Assembly: GCA_002841885.1 (NCBI GenBank)
Contig: PHBE01000016.1
Span: 34,290 to 98,289, forward strand
DNA length: 64,000 bases
Direction: 5' to 3'
Source: Deltaproteobacteria bacterium HGW-Deltaproteobacteria-18
Lineage (GTDB): Bacteria; Desulfobacterota; Desulfovibrionia; Desulfovibrionales; Desulfomicrobiaceae
Positions 1 through 7,537 of this stretch are shown piece after piece (the stretch's first letter is position 1; each line of letters opens with the position of its first letter). The notes under the pieces were generated by a model, which made no database searches, was not told the DNA's origin, and saw only the letters and a list, made by a program, of their open reading frames with translations. Made by a program: the position numbers and the translations under genes.

Positions 1-1133
1 GGCACAAGGGGAAACTGCTGATTCTGGAACAGGGTGGAGCGGGCTTTTCCGGCCGGGCCTATCCCGATCAGCCTGATCACGACACCGTGATTCAGGGTCG
101 CATCGAAGGAAGCAGGGTCTCCTTCGTCAGGACTGGCTGGAAGCGGTTCGCCAACCTGCGTCAGGACTTCACGGGCACCCTTGGGGTCGACGGTGCGGGG
201 AAGGATGTGATGAAGGGCACGTTCTCCCAGAACGGCAAAGGTTCGACCACATGGTCGGCGACACGGATCGGGCCCGTTTCGGCTGTACCGTCCACTCCAC
301 AGAAAGGGCCCGCCGCCGAGGCGCCGTCAGCTGCGCCTCCTTCGGCAGTCAAGGAAGCGGGTGCGCTCCCGGCCGCAAGCTCCATCAATATGCTTGGCGA
401 GTGGAGCCATGTCGGAAATGGTCATGCCACAAAACTGATCGTCAGCAGGCAGGACGGTAGTGCATTCTCCGGAGCCATGCATAAAAACCCGCTGATAAAC
501 GGGGTTGTTGACGGAAATAAGGTCACCTTCACCCGGGATATCCCTCAGCGTCAGGATTATACAGGAACAATCACGGTCAAGCCGGACGGTGCCATGACCA
601 TGAGTGGTACGTTTACGCAAAAAGGTTCAAAAGTATTGTATAAATGGTCTTCCAGCAAACCTGCTCCGCAGGAAGAGGCGCAGACGGCTGGTCAGCAAGC
701 GTCCCCGCCCCTTTCATCAGCTTCGACAGGTAACGAAGCCGATGCGAAAACATCCGCCGGGGCGGGCTGGAAAGTCGTGACCATTGGCAATGTCAGTTTC
801 GCGGTTCCGGCATCGTGGGAACACAAAACCATGGAAGAGCCGAACGTGGAGGAGCTTCATCTTTACTGGGACGGCAGTTTTGACGCGCCTCTGCATGGGG
901 TGTCCGGAGGAGTCTCGACCGATTACGCCCGTGCCAAATCCGACCTTTCCGGATCTCGAACCTTGCGCTTGGGTGGGGTGGAGGTCCTGCGGGTCGACGA
1001 CGGCCCTGCCATGAACCTGCTTTTTCCGCCCATGTCCGGCAACCGGGGCGTGGCCTTGGTGGTCTTTCGTGGACCGGCCGGCAATCAGGCCACCATCGAT
1101 GCGCTGCTGAAAACCTTTCGTGTAGGCGGCTAG
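1..1133 (+). CDS. repeat-module protein, 5' end outside window
   Basis: The reading frame is already open at base 3 and runs to the stop at 1133, so the gene starts upstream of the window. A GTG at 87 is only an internal codon. Two related modules of about 85 residues are visible. The first is entered at the window edge and ends near GTFSQNGKGSTTW. The second starts near LGEWSHVGNG (about base 391) and ends near GTFTQKGSKVLYKW. Both carry an F-x-G, V-x-F-T-R, D-[FY]-T-G-T pattern suggesting small beta-barrel repeats. They are joined by Ala/Pro/Ser-rich linkers, typical of exported proteins. The last 120 or so residues form a separate domain starting near WKVVTIGNVSFAVP. I recognise no family and assign no function. 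Confidence 0.75.
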   Translation, partial: HKGKLLILEQGGAGFSGRAYPDQPDHDTVIQGRIEGSRVSFVRTGWKRFANLRQDFTGTLGVDGAGKDVMKGTFSQNGKGSTTWSATRIGPVSAVPSTPQKGPAAEAPSAAPPSAVKEAGALPAASSINMLGEWSHVGNGHATKLIVSRQDGSAFSGAMHKNPLINGVVDGNKVTFTRDIPQRQDYTGTITVKPDGAMTMSGTFTQKGSKVLYKWSSSKPAPQEEAQTAGQQASPPLSSASTGNEADAKTSAGAGWKVVTIGNVSFAVPASWEHKTMEEPNVEELHLYWDGSFDAPLHGVSGGVSTDYARAKSDLSGSRTLRLGGVEVLRVDDGPAMNLLFPPMSGNRGVALVVFRGPAGNQATIDALLKTFRVGG

Positions 1134-1197
1134 GGCTTCATCCGCGTGGAAACCCTGCCCGCCGGCAGCGCCGCGCCGGGCGACGGCAAGGCTAACT

Positions 1198-1548
1198 TCA
1201 GCGTTCGTAGAGCGCCTGCCCCACGCGCTCGATATGCTCCCGCAGTCCGGGGTGGTCGATGGTGTCGAAGAGGGACAGGTCGATCATCCAGGGCAGGAAC
1301 AGATCATCAAGGTCGAACATGATGCCCAAAAGGTGGTTGTGGGTCAGGTTTTCGCCGACCAGGGTCAGATCGATGTCCGATCCTGGCTTGAAAGTGCCCG
1401 TGGCGCGGGAGCCGTAAAGGATCGCCTTTTCCACCTCGGGGTACAGGGCCAAAGTGTCCTGGATTTCCTTTATGGCCTGCCTGGGCAGTCCGAAACGTAC
1501 CGGATGGGATTCGTTCAAGGAGTCTTTGGGCTCGGTCTGCTGGTTCAT
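1198..1548 (-). CDS. MNT-type nucleotidyltransferase domain protein
   Basis: This 116-residue protein has the minimal nucleotidyltransferase signature GSRATGTFKPGSDIDL, in which the GS and the paired Asp residues form the catalytic centre. A third Asp lies near MIDLSLFD. The length and motif match MntA-type antitoxins, which AMPylate a HEPN RNase partner. No HEPN gene follows it (the convergent repeat-module gene does). The 64-codon frame directly upstream, which would overlap by ATGA, is Pro/Arg-rich and unlike a HEPN domain. It may be a solitary antitoxin or an orphan nucleotidyltransferase. The domain call is firm; the toxin-antitoxin role is inference. Confidence 0.85.
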   Translation of the reverse strand: MNQQTEPKDSLNESHPVRFGLPRQAIKEIQDTLALYPEVEKAILYGSRATGTFKPGSDIDLTLVGENLTHNHLLGIMFDLDDLFLPWMIDLSLFDTIDHPGLREHIERVGQALYER

Positions 1549-1876
1549 GATTTGGCGTCGTACAGGTTTGCAGGATACATTTTATTATCCTGCGATAAAA
1601 CGCGGAAAAAGGAAACAGGCCGCGACAGGGGTTTTCCGCGGTCGGCGTTCCTCAAGCTAGCCGGTTCCGGCTTTTCCGGGCCAGGTTGGCGCAGTTCGCC
1701 TGGTCGCCCGGAGGCGTACCATGGCTCCGGACAAGCCAAAAAAAATATGCCATCCGTTCACGAGGCATCATGTCTAATCTCCCACAATACCTTTGACTGC
1801 TCCGGGTCCGGGCGATAACCCATGGCCTGGCCGCGGCCAGAAGTCCGTTACATTTTGGAAAAAAGGAGGGAGGGGC

Positions 1877-2722
1877 ATGGAGGACGTCATCATCTGGGGC
1901 ACTGGGCAGGGCGGGCGCATGATCGCCAAGCTGCTGCACGCCGACATCACCATCAGGGCCTATTGCGACAGCGACGAAAAAAAATGGGGCGGCACGGTGG
2001 ACGGGGTCCCCGTCGTATCGCCCGAGGCCGTCCCGGGGTTGGCACCCGACGCCGTCTTCATCTCCATGCTCAACAAGGACGCCTGCGCCGAGGTGCGAGC
2101 GCGTCTGGAGGCCATGAACGTCACCGCACGGGTCGTGACGGCGCCGGAGCTGCGGCAGACCTTCGACCTGCGCCTGGCCGCGCTGAAGATGATCGCCATG
2201 GAGGTGCGGGAACGCGAGGTGCCCGGGGCCGTGGCCGAACTTGGAGTGTACCGGGGAGCCTTCGCCGCGGAGCTGAATCGCCTTTTCCCGGAGCGCAGCC
2301 TGTACCTTTTCGACACCTTCAGCGGGTTCGATCCTCGGGACGTGGCGGTGGAGGGGGATGGGAAATTTTCGCGGGCTGCCGTGGGGGACTTTGCGGACAC
2401 CAGCGTCGAGGCGGTGCGCAAGAGGCTACCCTTCCCGGGTCAGGCCGTTTTCAGGGTCGGCTATTTTCCGGAGACAGCCACGGGGCTGGATGAGGGATTC
2501 GCCTTGGTCAGCCTGGACGCAGACCTCTACAAGCCCATCCTCGATGGTCTGAGCTTTTTCTATCCGCGGATGTCGCGCGGCGGCTACATCGTCATCCACG
2601 ACTACAACAACTCCAGGTTTTCCGGCGTCAGGCAGGCTGTGCGGGAGTTCTGCGAGGCACACGGGGTGTTCGTCGTGCCCCTCTCGGACCTGCACGGCAC
2701 CGGGATCATCGTCAAGCCGTAA
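1877..2722 (+). CDS. TylF/MycF-like methyltransferase with N-terminal Rossmann domain
   Basis: The protein has 281 residues. The start at 1877 is chosen because AAGGAGG sits just upstream. The N-terminus (IIWGTGQGGRMIAKLL) is a dinucleotide-binding fold like those in sugar acetyltransferase and PglD-type proteins. From about residue 95 onward it resembles macrocin O-methyltransferases (TylF family): VAELGVYRGAFAAELNRLF followed by LYLFDTFSGFD, then LVSLDADLYKPILDGLSFF and GGYIVIHDYNN. These correspond to the SAM-binding loop and the Asp-rich metal and substrate loop. A role in modifying a surface sugar or secondary metabolite is plausible. It stands alone, with no glycan genes beside it. Confidence 0.8.
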   Translation: MEDVIIWGTGQGGRMIAKLLHADITIRAYCDSDEKKWGGTVDGVPVVSPEAVPGLAPDAVFISMLNKDACAEVRARLEAMNVTARVVTAPELRQTFDLRLAALKMIAMEVREREVPGAVAELGVYRGAFAAELNRLFPERSLYLFDTFSGFDPRDVAVEGDGKFSRAAVGDFADTSVEAVRKRLPFPGQAVFRVGYFPETATGLDEGFALVSLDADLYKPILDGLSFFYPRMSRGGYIVIHDYNNSRFSGVRQAVREFCEAHGVFVVPLSDLHGTGIIVKP

Positions 2723-2751
2723 GCCGGACCCGCCTCCTGCCGGAACTGGCC

Positions 2752-2774
2752 GGGCCGTCCCTTGCGGACGGCCC
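2752..2774. terminator. hairpin between convergent genes
   Basis: A 9-bp perfect stem (GGGCCGTCC at 2752-2760 with GGACGGCCC at 2766-2774) with a 5-base loop lies between the convergent methyltransferase and zinc ribbon genes. There is no good T tract on the plus side, only CTTAAA, so it may serve either direction weakly. Confidence 0.55.
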
Positions 2775-2808
2775 CTTAAAGGTCAGCTCTGTCTGAACCG
2801 CGCCCTGC

Positions 2809-2985
2809 CTACTTGCACTGGTCCAGGACCATGCGTCCGGACTGTCCGCATTTGGGACAGCGGATGCCGGACTGCGAGCCTTCGCACTTGATGCAATACT
2901 TCGCAAAACAGCTGATGCATCGATACAGCACGGGGTGTGGTAGTTCCTTGCCGCAGCTCGGGCAGAGGTCTTTTTTCTGATCCAT
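2809..2985 (-). CDS. small double zinc-ribbon protein (58 aa)
   Basis: This short frame encodes 58 residues beginning MDQKKDLCPSCGKEL. GGAGAAT precedes the ATG. It contains eleven Cys residues or metal-type ligands arranged as CPSC, CISC, YCIKC and CPKC, which reads as two or more zinc knuckles, and ends MVLDQCK. The density of CxxC pairs and the ribosome binding site argue that it is real despite its size. Similar small Desulfovibrio proteins occur; I assign no function beyond zinc or iron-sulfur binding. A palindrome ATGTCA-AGAA-TGACAT lies about 105 bases upstream and may control it. Confidence 0.8.
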   Translation of the reverse strand: MDQKKDLCPSCGKELPHPVLYRCISCFAKYCIKCEGSQSGIRCPKCGQSGRMVLDQCK

Positions 2986-3090
2986 GGCTGATTCTCCATA
3001 AGGTTGTGGGGATCGATCCCGCTGGCCGGAGCCCTGCCGGGCAGGCCGTCGGCGCCAGCGGATAGTCTTCTTCCTCCCTTTACGGGAATT

Positions 3091-3106
3091 ATGTCAAGAA
3101 TGACAT
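3091..3106. promoter_or_regulatory. candidate operator ATGTCA-N4-TGACAT
   Basis: A perfect inverted repeat ATGTCAAGAATGACAT lies upstream of the zinc ribbon gene. The same half-sites with spacer AAAA occur at 18964-18979 before the MoeA-like gene. The symmetry suggests a dimeric regulator, possibly of the CRP/FNR superfamily. Which one is unknown. Confidence 0.45.
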
Positions 3107-3154
3107 GTGGATGTGGCGGAAGATCATCATCCGCCGTCTGCTCGGGAAGGTGGT

Positions 3155-4291
3155 TCAGGCATGGTCGTGCAAAAAAGGGGAAAGCAATGCCGATATTTCC
3201 GCTTGAATGGCCTCATGGTCAACAAGTCGCTCAAACCAGTCATGAGCCGTACTGCCGCATGCCAGGCTGACAATGCCTCCGAGCACCGCGCCGCGGTGGG
3301 CGTTTTCGCCGCCCAGGTTGGTGTTGGCCAGCAGGGCCGCCTTGAGGTCGCTGCGGTATTTGTACGCAAGGTACAGTAAGCTGGGCCATGAATCGCTGAT
3401 GTAGCATGCGGTGGAATACCTGCCGCCGACGATGTCCCTGTCAGTCCGGGCGCGTTGCACCATGCTCGCAAGATCGATGCCCATGGTTGTCTGGGCGGCC
3501 TCCTGCAGATGCCGGTCGGCTGATTCACCCGTCTTGCGCAGGAGCAGGCCGGCAATGAGCGCGACATATCCATCACAGATGCGGCCCAATGCCTCGTCCG
3601 GATGGGTCAGAAAGAGATGTTCCCGGCAGGTCGCCTGCACCGTGGCCAATGCATCCCCGTGCAGCAGGCTGCTTATGGCCAGGGGGCCGATGGTGACCAG
3701 TCCGCCCATGGATGGGGTGTCGTGGGTACGGGCGCCGCACTGATGCGGAGGCTTTCCGGCTACAAGGTTGGCGAAGAAGCCGCGATGGTATGATTCGGCG
3801 TAGGTGTCCCGGTGCCGGGGCGGTTCGGCGGTCATGAACTCGATGTAGGACTGCAGAAAGTGGTCGCGGCTGTAGCGCCCGCTGCCGGCAATGATGGAAC
3901 GCATCAGCACCCGCGCGCAGTGGGCGTTGAGGGTGTTGTCGCCAGCCTGCATGCCGTGGTGATAGTGTCGGTTGCCCTGTCCCCACAGGTGCTGTCGCCC
4001 TTTGAGGATGACCGTGCCGACGATCTCCTGGGATTCGGACTGGCTACCGTGTCCCGACCGGCCGCCGCGCCGGGTTGAATGCAGCGACATGATTGACGAG
4101 GGGTGAAATTCCGGCGCAGCTTCGAACTTTTTGACGCCGCCGGGAAAGGCGCGCTCGATATCGGCTGTGTTGTAGTACCAGTGCACGGGCATCGCCAGAG
4201 AATCGCCGACAAAGAGGGAGGCGAGGGCCGCTTTTGCCCGCTGCAGGATTATTAATGATTCGGGGAGTTGGCTTGTGGGCGTCAGTTCCAT
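3155..4291 (-). CDS. ADP-ribosylglycohydrolase family protein
   Basis: The protein has 378 residues from an ATG at 4291, preceded by AAGGGA. A longer frame from 4333 has no better ribosome site. N-terminal FVGDSLAMPVHWYYN matches the DraG-family loop. C-terminal ANTNLGGENAHRGAVLGGI corresponds to the conserved metal loop. In classical DraG the second loop carries an Asp-x-Asp-Thr; here it reads GGENAHRG, so the canonical magnesium-ligand Asp residues are replaced, as in a divergent subgroup. Removal of ADP-ribose from a protein or small molecule is therefore family inference and activity is uncertain. No draT-like transferase is adjacent. Confidence 0.85.
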   Translation of the reverse strand: MELTPTSQLPESLIILQRAKAALASLFVGDSLAMPVHWYYNTADIERAFPGGVKKFEAAPEFHPSSIMSLHSTRRGGRSGHGSQSESQEIVGTVILKGRQHLWGQGNRHYHHGMQAGDNTLNAHCARVLMRSIIAGSGRYSRDHFLQSYIEFMTAEPPRHRDTYAESYHRGFFANLVAGKPPHQCGARTHDTPSMGGLVTIGPLAISSLLHGDALATVQATCREHLFLTHPDEALGRICDGYVALIAGLLLRKTGESADRHLQEAAQTTMGIDLASMVQRARTDRDIVGGRYSTACYISDSWPSLLYLAYKYRSDLKAALLANTNLGGENAHRGAVLGGIVSLACGSTAHDWFERLVDHEAIQAEISALLSPFLHDHA

Positions 4292-4338
4292 AGAAAATTC
4301 CCTTATTGCATGGCTGCACCAGAGGAGCAACAAAGTGG

Positions 4339-4602
4339 TCAGAAGTGTCGATCGAGCTGGTAGTTGTCTCGAATCAGTTTCATATTTTGAGCGGAAAGGA
4401 AAGTTGGCGGGAATGCGTCACCTTCATGTAAGCAATTTTTCAAACGCGCCATGAAAAGTTCAAGCAGATTCTGAAGGTTTCCTTTCTTTCCCCTGAAATT
4501 ATACGCAAAAAAATACACATCCTCTTCAATGTGGGGGTGCGGCAATCGCTGGCAAACTGGTACGAAAATGCCCGTCATTGCCCAGCGCGCAAGGAGATTC
4601 AT
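4339..4602 (-). CDS. possible small hypothetical protein
   Basis: An 87-codon frame lies just upstream of the ADP-ribosylglycohydrolase gene on the same strand. The middle part (GNLQNLLELFMARLKNC) looks like an amphipathic helix and composition is protein-like. There is no clear ribosome binding site at the first ATG and no family I recognise. It overlaps no other gene, but the region also holds transposase debris, so it may be a remnant. Confidence 0.3.
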   Translation of the reverse strand: MNLLARWAMTGIFVPVCQRLPHPHIEEDVYFFAYNFRGKKGNLQNLLELFMARLKNCLHEGDAFPPTFLSAQNMKLIRDNYQLDRHF

Positions 4603-4662
4603 GCCGCATCCGCAGCAGGTTCAGCGACAATTGGCTGCTGTTTGCCGGTTGTCCGCTTTGTT

Positions 4663-4764
4663 GTAAACGATGACCGACCCCATGAGTCGCTTGGCGATTT
4701 GACCCTGGCGGAGTTCCTCATGAAATATTCACCCAAGGAAGTCTCTACTTTTGGACGGCACTAA
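4663..4764 (+). pseudogene. IS3-family transposase C-terminal remnant
   Basis: Thirty-three codons read VNDDRPHESLGDLTLAEFL and continue to a stop after STFGRH. This is the typical end of IS3-group OrfB integrases (N-x-x-RPH-x-[SA]-L-G-x-L-T-P-x-E-[FY]). Nothing upstream in the same frame shows the DDE core, so only the tail of an old insertion remains. An intact element is excluded. Confidence 0.75.
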
Positions 4765-5274
4765 CTTGAGGAGGTTTACATCGGCAGTATGGAAAAAACA
4801 TGAGCCGTCGGGAAATCTTCAAGAATTGAGTGATCCGAAGTTTCCAGACCGGTCAAACCGTCTTTCGACCGCCAGAGAGTTTTCGATCCCCGCCTCAAGT
4901 CCAGATCACTGCGCCCAAATTTGCTCAATTGTGTCGGTTACCGGAAAACTGGTCGGGGGTAAGGCTGCGGTGCTGAGGCCTCAGAATTCGTTTTCCATGA
5001 TGGAAGGTTGGAAAGATTGCGGCTCGCATGATATTTTGGAGGATTGGTTATAAAATTCGACTATTATTGTCGGAATCACGTGATTATTTTGTTTTTCCCG
5101 ATCAAGTTACATTTTTTTTCAGCTTTTCCTAAATTTTTATTGACAATAGTTATGTTCGGTGTAGCACTCTAATCATAATCTTTGAGAAAAAAATAACAAT
5201 CTTTATTTGTTTTGATTGCAGTCGGTTATCGTTTGTTTTGTAATCCAAACCAGATCAATGTGAGGGAAGTGATT
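4765..5274. other. AT-rich intergenic stretch before the stress protein gene
   Basis: About 510 bases without a convincing gene. A 100-codon frame at 4751-5053 lacks a ribosome site and family resemblance. From about 5055 the base composition turns strongly AT-rich, as expected for a promoter region. A TTGACA at 5140-5145 could be a -35 element, but no matching -10 box lies at normal spacing. Confidence 0.5.
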
Positions 5275-6207
5275 ATGCTTACTATACCAGAACAGGTCGT
5301 TGCCAGTTCAGCAGACGACAACAGGTCTATCCGTGGAAAGGCGGGAGCACCGAAGAAACTTTTATTTACGGTCAGTGACGACCCGAACATGTTCAATGGT
5401 CTGCGTTTCCTGTGCAGGTTTTTTGAGAACAAGAGTCGGTTCGATCTGACTCTCCTGTGCATGGCATCTCCAGACAGCAATTATTGTCGCTGGCGCGCGG
5501 GAAAAAACAAGCCGATACAGTCCGCCGAGCACTCGGATATGGACAGCAACTGGAGTCTAGCTCGGGAAGAGGCCATGCGCATGCTCCAGTGGGACGGGTT
5601 TTCTTCGGGGCGCATCCAGGCCAAAAGCGCCTCCAGCATGATTTGCCGCATCGAGGACATCGAGGATGAGATCGGCAGCGAGACCCACGACGCTGTGGTC
5701 ATGGGGCGCCGTGGCCTTAATCGTCTCAAGGACTTCACCTCGAAGAGTCTCTCCCGCAAGCTGTTCGAACGCCAGCCCGAGATTCCCATGATCCTCTGCC
5801 GCAAGCCGGACCTCAATCGCAAAAATGTCCTCCTGTGCGTGGACGGTTCGGAATCCTCGGACAACATGGCACGCTTCGTCGCATCCATGCTGGAAGGGGA
5901 GTCGCATTTGGTCACCCTGTGCAACATCATCAGCGACACTTCCGGCGAACGCGACAAGGCCACGGCCATATTCAAACGCTGCGAGGAGATCATGTGCGGC
6001 GAGGGTTTTGAAGCCGGACGCCTGCGCCACATGATCTACCCTTCGGATTATGTGCCGCGCGCCATTCTCGACAACGCCAACTGGGGCAAGTTCGCCGTGG
6101 TTGCGGTTGGCACAACGTCCAACATGCGCAAGAATCTGATGTTCGGCTCCGTCAGCAGTTTCCTCTTTAACGAGTTGACGGACTCGGTCCTCTGGGTTCA
6201 TCCGTAA
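5275..6207 (+). CDS. tandem universal stress protein (two UspA domains)
   Basis: The protein has 310 residues from the ATG at 5275, preceded by GAGGGAAG. An earlier in-frame start at 5212 would have no ribosome site. Domain one (about 25-165) begins KKLLFTVSDDPNMFN and ends with VVMGRRGLNRLKDF, a variant of the G-x2-G-x9-G-S/T nucleotide loop. Domain two (about 178-310) begins RKNVLLCVDGSESS and ends VVAVGTTSNMRKNLMFGSVSS, a better match to that loop. Tandem Usp proteins are cytoplasmic and linked to stationary phase or oxidative stress. The gene is monocistronic, with its own terminator and AT-rich upstream region. Confidence 0.88.
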   Translation: MLTIPEQVVASSADDNRSIRGKAGAPKKLLFTVSDDPNMFNGLRFLCRFFENKSRFDLTLLCMASPDSNYCRWRAGKNKPIQSAEHSDMDSNWSLAREEAMRMLQWDGFSSGRIQAKSASSMICRIEDIEDEIGSETHDAVVMGRRGLNRLKDFTSKSLSRKLFERQPEIPMILCRKPDLNRKNVLLCVDGSESSDNMARFVASMLEGESHLVTLCNIISDTSGERDKATAIFKRCEEIMCGEGFEAGRLRHMIYPSDYVPRAILDNANWGKFAVVAVGTTSNMRKNLMFGSVSSFLFNELTDSVLWVHP

Positions 6208-6230
6208 GGTCCGAGGCATATCATATCACG

Positions 6231-6264
6231 GAGGCCGGCTTTCCATCGGGATTGCCGGCCTCTT
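6231..6264 (+). terminator. intrinsic terminator of the tandem stress gene
   Basis: GAGGCCGGC (6231-6239) pairs with GCCGGCCTC (6254-6262) across a 14-base loop, followed by TTC. It lies 24 bases after the stress protein stop codon. Confidence 0.65.
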
Positions 6265-6359
6265 CACGTTGGGCAAGGCGATTGTCAGGCCTTTATTTTG
6301 ATGGGCTTCGGCAAGTGACATCACAAAAACATAATAATCCTGCAGCACGTCCCCCCTCG

Positions 6360-6391
6360 AATCCCGCCGTACCGCATCGTGTTCATGTCGG
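6360..6391 (+). repeat. dispersed 32-base repeat, copy 1
   Basis: This stretch, starting AATCCCGCCG, matches 29 of 32 bases of 9749-9780 in the same orientation. Both copies are intergenic and are followed by AT-rich sequence. Just downstream (6390-6420) the bases also resemble 4654-4684 inside the IS3 remnant, so the repeats may be mobile-element debris. Confidence 0.5.
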
Positions 6392-6534
6392 TTGTCCCTG
6401 TTGTAGTAAACAATGAACGGAGGAAGATGTGAGTTTATTTGTACTGGGCTTTGTTTGGGTTAGATGGCTTCAAATTTATCCGCTCAGAAAATATACAATC
6501 TGCTAATCGAAGATAAAATTGAAAATGGAGGTTA

Positions 6535-6732
6535 TTATTGTATCGAAGATGGATCGATGCAGTGGTGACTCTTGGAATTGGTGACCTTGCCTGTCACTTC
6601 GGTCAGATCCCTGATCAAGGCGGCTTTGGCCTCAGTTTCCATCGGGTTGTCGATGAAAGTGATCACGACCTGCGAAATTTCCTTGTTCCTCGTTGTAGTT
6701 TCAGGCTTCGAGACTGGGGAGTTCCCCATCAT
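6535..6732 (-). CDS. small hypothetical protein overlapping the flavin reductase gene
   Basis: Sixty-five residues (MMGNSPVSKPETTTRN) whose ATG overlaps the stop of the upstream flavin reductase gene in the ATGA manner typical of translationally coupled genes. The segment VVITFIDNPMETEAKAALI followed by RDLTEVTGKVTN has balanced protein-like composition. The ribosome site (AGAAAG) is weak. I recognise no family. Coupling suggests a partner of the flavoprotein. Confidence 0.5.
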   Translation of the reverse strand: MMGNSPVSKPETTTRNKEISQVVITFIDNPMETEAKAALIRDLTEVTGKVTNSKSHHCIDPSSIQ

Positions 6733-7304
6733 CTTTCTGATTTTTTCTTCATCGCCTTGCCGGCATTCCAGGGATTGCCTACCTCTTCACCCAAGGACCA
6801 GTATTTGATGCGTTGAAAGTCGAAGAGCAAGGGCGAAACCTTGCCATAGTGGATTTTTCCGTCTTCAAGGACCCGTTCATCTGCATAGGTCTGGACGACC
6901 TCGCCGATGAATATGTCATGCGTAGGGGTGTCCGTGACCTGGTTGAGACGCAACTCCATGGAAATGGGGCATTCCGCGATCATGGGGGCGGTTTTGAGTT
7001 CCCCGTAAAAGGTTTCGAAGAGTTCGGACTTGTCCGTATTTTTTCCGGAAACGATACCTACGTAATCGGTCACAACGAGCATATCCGTGGACGGAATGTT
7101 GATGCTGAAGGTTTTGTTCTCGAAGATGCCCTTGTTGCTGTAATGAATCTTTCCCACACCGATGGAAAGAAGCTGCGGCGAAGAGTGGTTCAGGATGCCC
7201 ACGTGGGCGATGGTTATCCAGTTGGGCTTGCCGTCCACAAGTGTCCCGACGATGGTGGTCAGGGATGGGTAGAGCGCGTTGACTGGTCCCAGTTTCCTTC
7301 TCAT
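6729..7304 (-). CDS. flavin reductase-like FMN-binding protein
   Basis: The protein has 191 residues from the ATG at 7304, which has GGAGG upstream. The order of elements (LYPSLTTIVGTLVDGKPNW, then GVGKIHYSNKGIFENKTFSI, then TAPMIAECPISMELRL and HDIFIGEVV) is that of flavin reductase-like proteins that bind FMN in a split-barrel dimer, related to ferric reductase and NAD(P)H:flavin oxidoreductases. It probably transfers electrons to flavin or oxygen in the cytoplasm. A small frame follows with ATGA overlap. Confidence 0.88.
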   Translation of the reverse strand: MRRKLGPVNALYPSLTTIVGTLVDGKPNWITIAHVGILNHSSPQLLSIGVGKIHYSNKGIFENKTFSINIPSTDMLVVTDYVGIVSGKNTDKSELFETFYGELKTAPMIAECPISMELRLNQVTDTPTHDIFIGEVVQTYADERVLEDGKIHYGKVSPLLFDFQRIKYWSLGEEVGNPWNAGKAMKKKSER

Positions 7305-7537
7305 TCCAACCTCCGAGTATTTTTTTGTTTGTACATGCAAATACAAAATTCGGTGCCGCATTCGTCAAGGAAAAATCCGGGGGGGCCGCGAGCCGACCGG
7401 GCCTGGTGATGCTGCAGATCGACGGCCTGTCTCTTGATCGTCTCATGATCAATTCGAATCTGCCCTCGACACGGGTAAGCTCCCCGTCCCGAAGCGTCTG
7501 TTCAACCGCGAACACTACCAAGTGCATGCACAGAATT

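Noticed and set aside
1545..1739. Possible HEPN partner gene overlapping the nucleotidyltransferase
   Set aside because: Pro/Arg-rich sequence without HEPN motif R-x4-H.
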